From contig PAPF01000042.1 of NCBI GenBank assembly GCA_002708825.1, positions 61,368-125,367 of the forward strand: DNA of 64,000 nucleotides. Direction: 5' to 3'. Below, in pieces: positions 43,086 to 52,501 of the stretch. The stretch comes from Phyllobacteriaceae bacterium. GTDB taxonomy: Bacteria > Pseudomonadota > Alphaproteobacteria > Rhizobiales > Rhizobiaceae. Below the pieces are notes generated by a model, which saw only the letters and a program-made list of their open reading frames with translations, did not search any database and had not been told where the DNA came from. Position 1 is the stretch's first letter; every line of letters starts with the position of its first letter. The position numbers were made by a program, and so were the translations under genes.

Positions 43086-43514
43086 ATGCGCCCCACCCTG
43101 TTCGAAAAGACCGCACTCGGTGTCTCCGGCCTCACCGCGCTCACCATCGGCGCTTTCATCCTGCTGGCACCGCACACCTTCTACGCGGGCTACGGCATCG
43201 CGCTCGGCGACGATGCCAGCCTGCTGAGCGAATTGCGTGCACCCGGCGCCGGTCTCGCCGCCTTCGGCCTTCTGATGCTGCTCGGCATCCGGCGGCACTC
43301 TGTCCTGCCCATCGCCATGACGGTGGCCCTGACGGTCTTCATTGCCTTTCCGGCCGGGCGGCTGATCGGGCTTGCAGCGGACGGGATGCCGTCCGGCAGC
43401 GTCATCGGCGCGCTCGTCGCGGAACTGATCATTGCCGCGCTCTGCCTGGCAGCCTTCCGGCGGCGCCTTTGGGAGCCGGCAGCCGGCCTCTCGCCACCAC
43501 AGCCCGCCCGCTGA
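43086..43514 (+). CDS. DUF4345-type small membrane protein
   Basis: A 142-residue integral membrane protein with four hydrophobic segments ('ALGVSGLTALTIGAFILLA', 'LAAFGLLMLLGI', 'IAMTVALTVFIAFPAGRLIG', 'VAELIIAALCLAAF'), matching the DUF4345 layout. The function is unknown. The ATG at 43086 has AAAGGA before it; an ATG at 43068 is possible. It lies 27 bases after the NmrA-like gene and 62 bases before the next membrane protein. Confidence 0.75.
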   Translation: MRPTLFEKTALGVSGLTALTIGAFILLAPHTFYAGYGIALGDDASLLSELRAPGAGLAAFGLLMLLGIRRHSVLPIAMTVALTVFIAFPAGRLIGLAADGMPSGSVIGALVAELIIAALCLAAFRRRLWEPAAGLSPPQPAR

Positions 43515-43576
43515 TCTTGCAGCGGCGGCGTGGCGCCTGACGACCCGCCGCCGCCCCAAACCAAGGAACCTTCCCC

Positions 43577-44086
43577 ATGTCCCCCACTCTCTTCTACCTC
43601 GCCCACTTCGCCGTCCTCGCCTATGCGCTGGTGGGTGGCGTCTTTCTCGCCTTCTCGGATTTCATCATGCGCGCCCTGTCAGTGACCAGCGGCCAGGGTG
43701 GCGCGGAGGCGATGCAGGCCATCAACCGCGAGGTGTACCGCTGGGTCTTCATGGTTCTCTTCCTCGGAATGGCGCCGGTATCGCTGCTGATCGCGGCCTA
43801 TGGTGCAATCGTCGTCGGGCAGGGGCCGGGAACGATGATGATACTGGCTGGCCTGACCTATCTTGTCGGATGCTTCGGGGTCACGGTTTTCTTCAACGTG
43901 CCGATGAACGAGGCCCTGGCCGGCATGGAGGCTTCCGCGGATGCAGCGCTGGACTACTGGAACCGCACCTATCTGCCCCGCTGGACCTTCTGGAATACGG
44001 TCCGCGCCGCCGCCTGCGCACTGTCTGCAGCCCTGCTGCTTTTCTCGCTCACCTGGGCGGCACAGTCGCAGGCACAGGCGGCATGA
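43577..44086 (+). CDS. DUF1772-type membrane protein (anthrone-oxygenase-like)
   Basis: A 169-residue membrane protein with about four helices and the DUF1772 features 'LVGGVFLAFSDFIMRALS' and 'FNVPMNEALA' and 'YWNRTYLPRWTFWNTVRA'. The fold includes fungal anthrone oxygenases and many bacterial proteins of unknown role. It is the last gene of the AraC-NmrA-DUF4345-DUF1772 group. Confidence 0.8.
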   Translation: MSPTLFYLAHFAVLAYALVGGVFLAFSDFIMRALSVTSGQGGAEAMQAINREVYRWVFMVLFLGMAPVSLLIAAYGAIVVGQGPGTMMILAGLTYLVGCFGVTVFFNVPMNEALAGMEASADAALDYWNRTYLPRWTFWNTVRAAACALSAALLLFSLTWAAQSQAQAA

Positions 44087-44231
44087 TCGTTCACAACCCG
44101 AAGCCCGTTCGGAAGCGGCCCGAAAGAACAGGTCGGTGCAGACCGCCGTGAGCGCCAGCGATCCAGTCACTCATTCGCAGTGCGAGGACTTCTCGGGCAT
44201 TCCGGGATCTGCTGCAAGTGATTGAAAGAAA

Positions 44232-44308
44232 TGGCGCACCCGAAAGGATTCGAACCTCTGACCCCCAGATTCGTAGTCTGGTGCTCTATCCAGCTGAGCT
44301 ACGGGTGC
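44232..44308 (-). tRNA. tRNA-Arg (anticodon ACG)
   Basis: The minus strand folds into a complete cloverleaf: acceptor GCACCCG paired with CGGGTGC, D arm with 'AGCTCAGCTGGATAGAGC', anticodon stem CCAGA/TCTGG with loop CTACGAA (anticodon ACG), and T arm with GGTTCGAATCC. The 3' CCA is encoded at 44234-44232. Length 77 with CCA. Confidence 0.97.
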
Positions 44309-44436
44309 GCATTTGCCAAACCGGCAACCGGCGGAACCGGTCAGTGCCGACCGCCGTGGGCAGGTACCTAGCGAGTGTTGCGGACAATTGCAAGCACCCC
44401 GCATGACAAATTTGCGAAACCGCCAACGCGCAGGCG

Positions 44437-45936
44437 TCAGCCGGCCTGGCGGCGGTGGCGGCCGCGCATGCTGTCCAGGTCGACGGGCTGATCGGGTATG
44501 GAAATGGCAAACTCGGTGTGACCGCCGCGGCTTTCGACCAGTTCCAGCGTGCCTCCATGGGCGCGCACCAGTTCCAGGGCGATGGCGAGGCCGAGACCGG
44601 TGCCGCCGCTGCGCGCGGAGCCCTTGAAGGCGGCGAACAGGTTGTCGCGCGCCTTCTTCGGCAGGCCCGGTCCGGTGTCGACGATGCGGATGACGGCAAC
44701 CGCCCCTTCGCGACAGGCCGTGACGCTGAGCCGCTTGACGATGGCCGCGTCGGCATCGCCATGGAGCGCCTGCACCGCGTTGCGGCAAAGATTGGCAAGG
44801 ACGCGGAACATCTGCTCGGCGTCGCAATCCACCTCGAGCGCCTCGTCGACCCCGTTCTCGAAACGGATGGCTGCCCCGCCATCGACGGGCAGGATGGCTT
44901 GAACGTCTTCGACAAGCTGGCGCAGCAGGACCTTGCGCCGGACCGGAGGCGCTTCCTGCGCACGGCCGTATTCCAGCACGGATTGCGAATAGGTGACGGC
45001 ACGGTCGAGCGTGCGCACGAGGCGCGGCGCGAAGGCCTGGATCTTGGGATCGGTGGCGGTCGTCAACCGGTCGGACATGAGCTGGGCAGCGCCCAGGATA
45101 TTGCGCATGTCATGGTTGATCTTGGAGACGGCGAGGCCGAGATCGGCCAGGCGCTTGCGCTCTCCCAGCGTCTTCTGCAGTTCCGCCTGCATGGCGGCGA
45201 GTTCGCGCGTGGCGATGCCCAGTTCGTCGCGGCGGTTCTCCGGGCGGATGATGCGGGCCGGATTGTCCGGCTCGGCGGCGAAAGCCAGCATCGAGCGCGT
45301 CATGGAGCGGACCGGACGGATCATGACGCGGTTGATCACCGCGAAGACGAGGACCGCCGTCAGAACGGAGATGAACAGGGACAAGAGGACGATGTTGCGC
45401 GTGTAGACCAGCAATTCGTCGCGCAATCCTGCATCCGGCAGCACGATCTCGAAGTCCTGCGCCGTGGCGCCGACCCGGCCATGGATGCGCAGCATGCGGT
45501 CGCCGCCGGAGACCAGCGTCGACAGCGCGGCCATGATGGAGCCGAGCGGATCGATGGCAGCGGAAACGTCGATGTGCTCGTCGACCATGGGAACATGGCC
45601 GGCAGAGACGAGCATGCGCGACATGCCGTCCTCGCGCACCGCGATGTGCAAGGCGCCGGTGGCGGCGATGATGTCCTCACGCAGCGCCTCGGCGGTCTCC
45701 TCGGAATGCTCTCCCATCAGGAACAGGCCGGCCACGGCGGCCGTGTTGAGCTTGTCCTCGGCCCATCGCAGCCGGAAATTCGCGGCCGAGGGGGGAAAGA
45801 TGAGCGTTTCGGCAATCAGCACGAAGACGGCCGTCAGCACGAGCAGCTTGACCGACAGCCCGCGGCCGAGCGGCACGCTGGCAACGGGATCGTCGATCCC
45901 GGCGGACAGATCCCCGTCAGTGTCCCTTGCGCTCAT
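44437..45936 (-). CDS. Membrane sensor histidine kinase without adjacent response regulator
   Basis: From the ATG at 45936 (GGAGAGG upstream) the product is 499 residues: membrane helix 1 (about 30-45), a 130-residue periplasmic sensor, membrane helix 2 (182-203), HAMP (about 204-258), the phosphorylated His275 in 'SKINHDMRNILGAAQLM', and an ATPase domain ending with 'DTGPGLPKKARDNLFAAF' and 'GGTGLGLAIALELVRAHGG'. It starts 20 bases after the MerA-like gene and probably closes an operon with it and the TVP38 gene. Its response regulator is elsewhere, and the signal is unknown. Confidence 0.92.
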   Translation of the reverse strand: MSARDTDGDLSAGIDDPVASVPLGRGLSVKLLVLTAVFVLIAETLIFPPSAANFRLRWAEDKLNTAAVAGLFLMGEHSEETAEALREDIIAATGALHIAVREDGMSRMLVSAGHVPMVDEHIDVSAAIDPLGSIMAALSTLVSGGDRMLRIHGRVGATAQDFEIVLPDAGLRDELLVYTRNIVLLSLFISVLTAVLVFAVINRVMIRPVRSMTRSMLAFAAEPDNPARIIRPENRRDELGIATRELAAMQAELQKTLGERKRLADLGLAVSKINHDMRNILGAAQLMSDRLTTATDPKIQAFAPRLVRTLDRAVTYSQSVLEYGRAQEAPPVRRKVLLRQLVEDVQAILPVDGGAAIRFENGVDEALEVDCDAEQMFRVLANLCRNAVQALHGDADAAIVKRLSVTACREGAVAVIRIVDTGPGLPKKARDNLFAAFKGSARSGGTGLGLAIALELVRAHGGTLELVESRGGHTEFAISIPDQPVDLDSMRGRHRRQAG

Positions 45937-45956
45937 GGCCTCTCCGCGTTCCCGCG

Positions 45957-47381
45957 TCACCCGAACATCCGCAGAAAGCCGATCAGCCTGCGAACCCAGG
46001 GATTGCGCGTCGAAGCGGAATAATAGGAGACCGCGGCCCGTTTTCCAATTTCACTCATGGTCGGATAGGGCGGCACGTAGCCGGCGATGTCGCGCACGGT
46101 CATGCCCTTCGACAGGGCCAGCGCCCAGAGGTTGATCATCTCGCCGGCATGGGCGCCGGCAATGGTGGCGCCGAGAATGCGTCCCTTGCGGCCGGTCACC
46201 ACCTTGATGAGCCCTTCGGTCCTGTGCTCGGCCTGGGCCCGGTCGTTCTCGGCATAGGGCCAGCGCAGGACGGATATGCGGCCGTGGCGCTCGCGCGCGG
46301 CATCCTCGGTCAGGCCGACATGGGCGAGTTCGGGATCGGTGTAGGTGACCCACGGGATGATGCCGTCATTGGCACGCGCAGGCAGGCGGAACAGCAGCGG
46401 GCGCAACACCAGGCCGGCGTGATAACCCGCCACATGAGTGAACTGCAGCCCGCCGGCGACATCGCCAATGGCATAGACGCGGCGATTGGTGGTTCGCAAT
46501 TTCTCCGTCACCTTGATGCCGCGCCGGTCATGGACGATGCCGGCCTTGTCGAGGTCCAGCCCGTCGACGTTGACGGCCCTGCCGGCGGCGACAAGCAGAT
46601 GGGTGCCGTCGATCACGGCCGGCCCGTCCGGCGCCTCGACATGGACGCGGACACCGGCCTTGCCGCGGGCTTCCACCCGCGTCACCTTCGTCTTCTCGCG
46701 GATGTCCACGCCCTCGGCGGCCAACCGGCGCAGCACCACGGCAGCCAGTTCGGGATCGTCCTTGCCGAGCGCCCGGGCCGCTTCGAGAACGGTCACGTCA
46801 GAGCCGAGCCGGCGGTGGGCCTGCGCCATTTCCATGCCGATGGGCCCACCGCCGATGATGACAAGATGACCGGGCTTGCGGGTCTGCTCGAAAAGCGTCT
46901 CGTTGGTGAGATAGTCGACCGTATCGAGACCGGGGATCGGCGGCACGAGCGGCGAGGACCCGGTGGCAATGACGAAGCGGCGGGCGCGGACCTCCACGTC
47001 CCCGGCCACCACAGTCCGCTTGTCCGTGAAGCGGCCATGGGCCTGGATGACCCGGACGCCCAGCGCGGTGAACCGCTCGACGCTGTCATTGGGCGCGATC
47101 GCGTCGATGACGCCGTGCACATGACGGTTGACCTGGCCGAAATTGACCTGCGGATCGACATCGGCGATGCCGAAGCGGGATGCATGGCGCATGGCCTCGG
47201 CCTGCTTGGCAGCGGCAAGCAATGCCTTGGACGGCACGCAGCCGTAATTGAGGCAGTCGCCGCCCATCCTGCCTTTCTCGATCAGCACCACCTCGACGCC
47301 AAAGGCCGCCGCGGCGGCCGCGACGGTCAGTCCGCCGGAGCCGCCGCCGATGACGCAGATATCCGGGGTCAGCACCTCACC
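45957..47381 (-). CDS. FAD-dependent pyridine nucleotide-disulfide oxidoreductase, MerA-like
   Basis: NAD(P)H- and FAD-binding disulfide reductase, 474 residues. FAD motif 'CVIGGGSGGLTVAAAAAAFG', redox cysteines C44 and C49 ('GGDCLNYGCVPSKALL'), second nucleotide motif 'HLVIIGGGPIGMEMA', and a C-terminal dimerisation domain. The C-terminal base region reads 'PYPTMSE' with Tyr as in MerA, not the His of lipoamide dehydrogenases. It lacks both the N-terminal metal-binding domain and the C-terminal cysteine pair needed for Hg(II), so mercury reduction is unlikely. Two ATGs (47387, 47381) compete; the second has better spacing from GGAGG. It follows the TVP38 gene by 26 bases. Confidence 0.88.
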   Translation of the reverse strand, partial: GEVLTPDICVIGGGSGGLTVAAAAAAFGVEVVLIEKGRMGGDCLNYGCVPSKALLAAAKQAEAMRHASRFGIADVDPQVNFGQVNRHVHGVIDAIAPNDSVERFTALGVRVIQAHGRFTDKRTVVAGDVEVRARRFVIATGSSPLVPPIPGLDTVDYLTNETLFEQTRKPGHLVIIGGGPIGMEMAQAHRRLGSDVTVLEAARALGKDDPELAAVVLRRLAAEGVDIREKTKVTRVEARGKAGVRVHVEAPDGPAVIDGTHLLVAAGRAVNVDGLDLDKAGIVHDRRGIKVTEKLRTTNRRVYAIGDVAGGLQFTHVAGYHAGLVLRPLLFRLPARANDGIIPWVTYTDPELAHVGLTEDAARERHGRISVLRWPYAENDRAQAEHRTEGLIKVVTGRKGRILGATIAGAHAGEMINLWALALSKGMTVRDIAGYVPPYPTMSEIGKRAAVSYYSASTRNPWVRRLIGFLRMFG

Positions 47382-47407
47382 CATTTGCATGTCCCTCCGT
47401 ATGCCGC

Positions 47408-48193
47408 TCAGTCGCGGCGCATGCGCGCGCGGCCGCCACGCCACTTGCGGATTATGGTCGGAATGATCGCAACGACCGCCAGCGCGACGAAGGCGATGGT
47501 GATTTCCGGTGTCACGAGGTCTTTCAGCGCGATCGCGCCGCCTTCCCTTTCGGCCGCATCGAGCACGGAGCCGATCCCCTGCCCCAGCCAGGCATAGGCA
47601 AAGCAGCCGGGCAGGATGCCGATGAACGTGGCGGCGACATAGGTGCGCAGCTTCACGCCGAACAAAGCGGGTGCGATGTTGATCACGAAAAAGGGGAAGA
47701 ACGGCGCCAGGCGCAGCACGAGAAGATAGCTGAAGGCATCCTCGCGGAAGCCGTCGGCCAGGCGGGCGGCCAGACCGCCCACCTTTTCGCGCAGGAAATC
47801 GCCGAACGCGCTGCGGGCGGCCAGGAACAGGATGGAGGCGCCGGCCGTGGCGCCAAAGGCCACGGCGATGCCCGCCACCCACCAGCCGAACAGGAAGCCG
47901 CCGAAGATCGTGAGCACGGAGGCCGCCGGAAAGGAGAAGGCGACGGCAAGCGCGTAGAGGACAACGAAGCCCGCCAGCGCCGCGGCATAGTTGGCGGAGA
48001 CATATGCGGTCAGCGCCTCACGCTGGCTGGCCAGGAAGTCGAGAGAGAAATACTGGTGCCAGCCCATCATGTAGCCGAAGGCCAGACCGGCCGCGATCAC
48101 GGCGATCGGCCCGAACCTCCTGACGGCGTTCGGCTTGCCGGATGCCGCTTTCCCCATGCCGGAACCGTCCTCCAAAGCGTGTGTTTCCATCAT
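47408..48193 (-). CDS. TVP38/TMEM64 (VTT/DedA superfamily) membrane protein
   Basis: A 261-residue inner-membrane protein with about six hydrophobic segments and the VTT signature 'SFPAASVLTIFGGFLFGWW' followed by 'GATAGASILFLAARSAFGDF' and 'LRLAPFFPFFVINIAPALF'. Members are linked to lipid handling and ion transport. Pairing with a MerA/lipoamide-dehydrogenase-like enzyme occurs in other bacteria too. Alternative start at 48157, which has GGAGG upstream. It is the first gene of TVP38-oxidoreductase-kinase. Confidence 0.88.
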   Translation of the reverse strand: MMETHALEDGSGMGKAASGKPNAVRRFGPIAVIAAGLAFGYMMGWHQYFSLDFLASQREALTAYVSANYAAALAGFVVLYALAVAFSFPAASVLTIFGGFLFGWWVAGIAVAFGATAGASILFLAARSAFGDFLREKVGGLAARLADGFREDAFSYLLVLRLAPFFPFFVINIAPALFGVKLRTYVAATFIGILPGCFAYAWLGQGIGSVLDAAEREGGAIALKDLVTPEITIAFVALAVVAIIPTIIRKWRGGRARMRRD

Positions 48194-48537
48194 GCTGCAC
48201 CAATAACGTTAACAAGTTTTCCGCCACCACCGGGTGGCGCTTCTTTTCAACAGATGACCGCCCCGGCACAACGTTGCAACCGCATGACGCCGGTTCTCAC
48301 CGCCAATTGACGCGTTTGACCGGCGTTCTCACCGCGGCGTGACCGGCCGGTGACGCCTTTTCCCGGCGCCGGAACGGCCGCACGCGATTGACATTTGCCG
48401 CCGCTTGTCCCTATAAGCCGCGCGACGTCCGGGCTACATGTCCGGGTGCGGTTCGCCGTGCCCTGCAAATCCCCGGTCCAATCGCTCCTGAACCCGTTCA
48501 GATCCAAGAAGGGCCGCACTCCGCGGTATTGAAACAA
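48194..48537. other. Intergenic region between the TVP38 gene and rpmH
   Basis: 344 bases without a gene. It holds the rpmH promoter (listed separately), a 115-base rpmH leader, and two 11-bp direct copies of GTTCTCACCGC (48294 and 48326). I saw no DnaA-box cluster, so there is no support for a replication origin despite rpmH-rnpA. Confidence 0.65.
48388..48416 (+). promoter_or_regulatory. Sigma-70-type promoter of rpmH-rnpA-yidC
   Basis: A perfect -35 box TTGACA (48388-48393) and a -10 box CTATAA (48411-48416) are separated by 17 bases, 121 bases upstream of the rpmH ATG. This is the best consensus promoter in the window and fits a strongly expressed ribosomal-protein gene. Confidence 0.85.
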
Positions 48538-48672
48538 ATGAAGCGCACCTATCAACCCTCCAAGCTCGTCCGCAAGCGCCGTCATGGCTTCCGCGCACGC
48601 ATGGCCACCAAGGGTGGCCGCAAGGTCATCGCCGCCCGCCGCGCCCGCGGCCGCGCGCGCCTCAGCGCCTGA
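48538..48672 (+). CDS. rpmH: Ribosomal protein bL34
   Basis: The 44-residue basic protein of the large subunit is complete and unmistakable ('[19 protein letters not shown]' start). The ATG is at 48538; the longer open frame upstream is leader. rnpA follows 22 bases after its stop, the almost universal rpmH-rnpA arrangement. Confidence 0.98.
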   Translation: MKRTYQPSKLVRKRRHGFRARMATKGGRKVIAARRARGRARLSA

Positions 48673-48694
48673 CCGGGCGCCGGGGGCCGGGCCG

Positions 48695-49054
48695 GTGACT
48701 GACCGGCAAGACGAACCGAGGCCCGGACGACTGACCAAACGGGCCGAATTCCTGGCCGTCCGCCGTGGCGAGAAGCGACGCGGGCGGTTTTTCCTGCTTG
48801 AGGTGGCCGACCGTGGCGACGGCGGGCTGCCGCGCGCCGGCTTCACGGTGACGACGAAGCAGGGCAATGCGGTGGAACGCAACCGCATCCGGCGGCGACT
48901 GAAGGAAGCCCTGCGGCTCAAGGGACGCATGGCAATGCAGCCGGGACATGACTATGTGATCGTCGGGCGCAGGGATTGCCTGAGCGCCCCCTTCACGGAC
49001 CTGAGCGACGAACTCGCGCGGCGAATAGGCGGACAACGTTTCCATGGAAAATAA
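48695..49054 (+). CDS. rnpA: Ribonuclease P protein component
   Basis: Protein subunit that helps RNase P RNA trim tRNA 5' ends. From the GTG at 48695 the product is 119 residues, containing the family motif '[16 protein letters not shown]' (the RNR signature) and '[19 protein letters not shown]' at its N-terminus. There is no ATG in the right place; the earlier ATG at 48584 lies within rpmH. Its end overlaps the yidC start by 11 bases. Confidence 0.95.
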   Translation: MTDRQDEPRPGRLTKRAEFLAVRRGEKRRGRFFLLEVADRGDGGLPRAGFTVTTKQGNAVERNRIRRRLKEALRLKGRMAMQPGHDYVIVGRRDCLSAPFTDLSDELARRIGGQRFHGK

Positions 49055-50843
49055 TCGCAACTTCTTCCTGACGATCGCCCTTTCGGTGGTCATCCTGACC
49101 TTGTGGCAGGTGTTCTACATGAACCCGCGCATCGAGGCCCAGCGCGAGACGGCGCGCATCCAGGCAGAAGAACAGGCCAGCCGCCAGGCAGCCCAGACAC
49201 CGGGCACCGGGCAGGCCGGAACCGATGGCGCGGGACTGCCGCAAGCCGGCTCCCAGGGCAGCGTGCCCGGCACCACCGCGCCGGCGCAGGCGCCCGAGGC
49301 GGTGCGCGTTCCGATCGACACGCCTTCGCTCTCGGGCTCGATCAACACGGTCGGCGCACGGCTCGACCAACTGGTCCTGAAGGACTACCGCGTGACGGTG
49401 GAGCCCGATTCCGACAAGATCCAGCTTCTCCATCCCTCCTCCGCCGAACTCGGCTATTTCGCGGAACTCGGCTATGCGGGTAACGAGGCGACCGGCGCGG
49501 TGCCCGGACCCGACACGGTCTGGTCCGTGGAAGGCGAACCTGTCCTTTCGCCCGGCAACCCGGTGACGCTTACCTTCACCAACGAGAAGGGCCTGACCTT
49601 CCGGCGCAGCTTCGCGGTCGACGAACACTACATGTTCACCGTCGAGGACACGATCACCAATGCCACCGGCGCACCCGTTTCGCTGCCGTCCTATGGCCGC
49701 GTGACACGCTTCAACAAGCCGGTGACGCAGGCTGTCTACGTGCTGCACGAGGGCCTGATCGGCGTGACCGGCGAGGAAGGCCTTCAGGAAATCGACTATT
49801 CGGAGATCGAGGAAGACAAGCGCGTGGTTCCGGGCAAGTCGACGAACGGCTGGCTCGGCATGACCGACAAGTACTGGGCGGTGACGCTGATCCCGCAGTC
49901 GGGCATGACCTTCCAGCCGCGTTTCGCCTATTTCGACGACGGCCGGACGCGCTACCAGGCCGACTATCTGACCGACCCCGTGGAGGTGGCCGACGGCGCC
50001 TCCGCCAACCTGAAGACGCAGATCTTCGCCGGCGCCAAGGAGGTCAACGAGATCAACGCCTACATGGAGCAGTACCAGATCCGCGAGTTCGACCTGATGA
50101 TCGACTGGGGCTGGTTCTACTTCATCACCAAGCCGATGTTCTGGCTGATCGACCATCTCTACAAGCTGCTCGGCAATTTCGGCCTCGCCATCCTGGCCAC
50201 CACCGTTGTCGTCAAGGCAGTCTTCTTCCCGCTGGCCAACAAGTCCTACGTCTCCATGGCCAAGATGAAGACGGTGCAGCCGAAAATGATGGAAATCCGC
50301 GACAAGTATGCGGACGACAAGATGCGCCAGCAGCAGGAGATGATGGAGCTCTACAAGCGCGAGAAGATCAACCCGATCGCCGGATGCTGGCCGATCCTGC
50401 TGCAGATCCCGGTGTTCTTCGCGCTCTACAAGGTGCTCTATGTCACCATCGAGATGCGGCACGCCCCGTTCTACGGTTGGATCAACGACCTGGCGGCACC
50501 GGATCCGACGTCGATCTTCAACCTTTTCGGCCTGCTGCCCTATGACGTGCCGTCCTTCCTTATGATCGGCGTCTGGCCGCTCATCATGGGTGTGACCATG
50601 TTCCTGCAGATGCGCATGAACCCGACGCCGCCGGACCCGACCCAGGCGATGATCTTCACCTGGATGCCGGTGGTCTTCACCTTCATGATGGCCGCCTTCC
50701 CGGCCGGTCTCATCATCTACTGGGCCTGGAACAACCTGCTTTCCATCATCCAGCAGGCGGTGATCATGAAGCGCCAGGGCGCGCGGATCGAGCTTTGGGA
50801 CAATCTCAAGGGCCTGTTCACGAAGAACAAGCCGGCGGAATAG
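49044..50843 (+). CDS. yidC: YidC, membrane protein insertase
   Basis: Inserts and folds inner-membrane proteins, alone or with SecYEG. The 599-residue product has an N-terminal membrane helix ('[20 protein letters not shown]'), a large periplasmic beta domain (about 60-350) and the conserved five-helix core ('[20 protein letters not shown]', '[20 protein letters not shown]', '[19 protein letters not shown]'). It is coupled to rnpA by an 11-base overlap and followed by a strong terminator. Confidence 0.98.
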   Translation: MENNRNFFLTIALSVVILTLWQVFYMNPRIEAQRETARIQAEEQASRQAAQTPGTGQAGTDGAGLPQAGSQGSVPGTTAPAQAPEAVRVPIDTPSLSGSINTVGARLDQLVLKDYRVTVEPDSDKIQLLHPSSAELGYFAELGYAGNEATGAVPGPDTVWSVEGEPVLSPGNPVTLTFTNEKGLTFRRSFAVDEHYMFTVEDTITNATGAPVSLPSYGRVTRFNKPVTQAVYVLHEGLIGVTGEEGLQEIDYSEIEEDKRVVPGKSTNGWLGMTDKYWAVTLIPQSGMTFQPRFAYFDDGRTRYQADYLTDPVEVADGASANLKTQIFAGAKEVNEINAYMEQYQIREFDLMIDWGWFYFITKPMFWLIDHLYKLLGNFGLAILATTVVVKAVFFPLANKSYVSMAKMKTVQPKMMEIRDKYADDKMRQQQEMMELYKREKINPIAGCWPILLQIPVFFALYKVLYVTIEMRHAPFYGWINDLAAPDPTSIFNLFGLLPYDVPSFLMIGVWPLIMGVTMFLQMRMNPTPPDPTQAMIFTWMPVVFTFMMAAFPAGLIIYWAWNNLLSIIQQAVIMKRQGARIELWDNLKGLFTKNKPAE

Positions 50844-50864
50844 CGGAAGCTGTACAAGACGATG

Positions 50865-50891
50865 AACGGCCGGGTGACCCCCGGCCGTTTT
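50865..50891 (+). terminator. Rho-independent terminator after yidC
   Basis: A perfect 10-bp stem (AACGGCCGGG/CCCGGCCGTT, loop TGACC) followed by TTT, 22 bases after the yidC stop. It closes rpmH-rnpA-yidC. Confidence 0.9.
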
Positions 50892-51043
50892 GCTTTCCGG
50901 CCCCGTCCCGGCTAGAACACGCAGAACGCCGAAACCAGGAGTGCGCCACGATGGTCAACTGAACTCCGGCCGCCTGCGCCATGGATGCGCCGACGGACCG
51001 ACACATCCGCACAGGCACCTCATGCCCGCCAAGGAGTTCAGCC

Positions 51044-51703
51044 ATGCACGGCCCTTCCCCCGATACCCTGTATCCGCTCGCCGGTTTCCCCCGCACCGTC
51101 TTCCTGAAGAACGTCATCACCCGGCCCAACATCGTTGTCGGCGACTACACCTATTTCGACGACCCGGACGGGGCGGAGCGCTTCGAGGAGCGCAACGTCC
51201 TGCACCATTACGACTTTCTCGGCGACCGCCTGGTCTTCGGCCGCTTCACGGCCATCGCCAGCGGCGTCCGCTTCATCATGAACGGGGCGAACCACGCCAT
51301 GGGCGGCTTTTCCACATTCCCGTTCAACATCTTCGGCAACGGCTGGGAAGAAGGCTTCGACACGGCCACATGGCTGGAGCAGTCGAAGGGCGACACCGTG
51401 GTCGGCAATGATGTCTGGATCGGCATGGACAGCCTGATCATGCCGGGCGTGACCATCGGCGACGGCGCAATCGTCGCGACCGGCTCCGTGGTGACATCGG
51501 ACGTGGCGCCCTACACGATCGCGGGCGGCAATCCGGCACGGACCGTCCGCCAGCGTTTCGATGACGACACCGTTGCCGCGCTCCTGTCGATAGCATGGTG
51601 GAACTGGGACGCGGCGCGGATCACCGCGAACCTGGACGCCATTCGCGGCGCCGACATCGACCGGTTGCGGAAAGCTGCGCCACCCGCCGGCGGTGCTTCG
51701 TGA
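51044..51703 (+). CDS. Xenobiotic acetyltransferase, CatB/Vat-type hexapeptide protein
   Basis: Left-handed beta-helix O-acetyltransferase of the XAT group, 219 residues from the ATG at 51044 (AAGGAG upstream). The catalytic His lies in 'NGANHAMGGFSTFPFNIFG', followed by hexapeptide repeats ('VVGNDVWIGMDSLIMPGVTI', 'GDGAIVATGSVVTSDVAPYT'). Relatives acetylate chloramphenicol or streptogramins, but many family members have other substrates, so resistance should not be assumed. It stands alone between the yidC terminator and the FAS1 gene. Confidence 0.9.
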   Translation: MHGPSPDTLYPLAGFPRTVFLKNVITRPNIVVGDYTYFDDPDGAERFEERNVLHHYDFLGDRLVFGRFTAIASGVRFIMNGANHAMGGFSTFPFNIFGNGWEEGFDTATWLEQSKGDTVVGNDVWIGMDSLIMPGVTIGDGAIVATGSVVTSDVAPYTIAGGNPARTVRQRFDDDTVAALLSIAWWNWDAARITANLDAIRGADIDRLRKAAPPAGGAS

Positions 51704-51797
51704 GCCAGCGGCCGGGTCGCGCCGTCCTTGGTCAGTTGTTTACCTTTGCGACACCATAATCGGGTTCCGCAACCGTTCGCACGAGGGAGCTACCGCC

Positions 51798-52445
51798 GTG
51801 GCGCACCGCCTGTCACTCGCCCTGCTTGTCCTAGCCCTGCACACGGGGCTCGCGCCGGGCGTGGCGCATGGCGAGGGCAGTATCGTCACACTGGGGAGCG
51901 ATGCACGGCCCGAAGCCGGCAGCATCGAGGAAGCCGGGCCGGTTCCGGGCACCGGGAACCCGCCCGAAGGCGGTCAGGACAATGATGCCGAACCGGAGAA
52001 ATCCGTCCTCGACATCCTCGCCGGCGATCCGCGCTTTTCGCTGTTCCGCACGCTGGTCGACATGGCCGGCCCCCCGGACATCTTCACCGAGGGCGGCCCC
52101 ATGACCGTCTTCGTGCCCACCGATACCGTTCTCGCTCCGGCCTTCGAGGCCTTCATGGCCGGAGCGGAGGGCGAAGCCTACGAGGCACGCCTGCGCAAGC
52201 TGGTCCTGGCCCATGTGCTTGATGCCCAGTTCACGCTCGACGACATGGTGGCCAACATCACCAGCACCCGGCGCCAGCGGGAGAACCTAGCCACGGCCAG
52301 CCGGGACAACATCACGCTGATGATCGTGGACGAACGGGTGCACATCTATGACGAAAGCGCGCAGGTGACGCCGTTTTCGCTGGTGGAGGAAGCGCGCGAC
52401 GGCATTGTCTATGTCCTTGAAGGTGCAATGCTGCGTCCTCGCTGA
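51798..52445 (+). CDS. Exported FAS1 (fasciclin) domain protein
   Basis: The 215-residue product starts with a signal peptide ('[20 protein letters not shown]'), then an acidic Gly/Pro linker and one FAS1 domain (about 75-215) with '[20 protein letters not shown]', '[17 protein letters not shown]' and '[14 protein letters not shown]'. FAS1 proteins act in adhesion and cell-surface interactions. The GTG at 51798 is taken as start, with GAGGGAG upstream. A second FAS1 gene lies 5 kb away next to the SigK-like sigma factor, so both could belong to one regulon. Confidence 0.85.
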   Translation: MAHRLSLALLVLALHTGLAPGVAHGEGSIVTLGSDARPEAGSIEEAGPVPGTGNPPEGGQDNDAEPEKSVLDILAGDPRFSLFRTLVDMAGPPDIFTEGGPMTVFVPTDTVLAPAFEAFMAGAEGEAYEARLRKLVLAHVLDAQFTLDDMVANITSTRRQRENLATASRDNITLMIVDERVHIYDESAQVTPFSLVEEARDGIVYVLEGAMLRPR

Positions 52446-52501
52446 GAGGCAATGGCCGGTTCGCGCTTGACTTCCACGCGCCAAACGCCGATGCGAAAGC
52501 C

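Noticed and set aside
45957..47381. Mercury resistance (merA)
   Set aside because: The C-terminal cysteine pair and N-terminal metal-binding domain are missing, and no merR, merT or merP lies nearby.
48194..48537. Replication origin next to rpmH-rnpA
   Set aside because: No dnaA or dnaN gene and no cluster of DnaA boxes visible; in rhizobia the origin is not usually at this locus.
51044..51703. Antibiotic-resistance gene (chloramphenicol or streptogramin acetyltransferase)
   Set aside because: The family is broad and chromosomal members often have other substrates; nothing in the context supports resistance.
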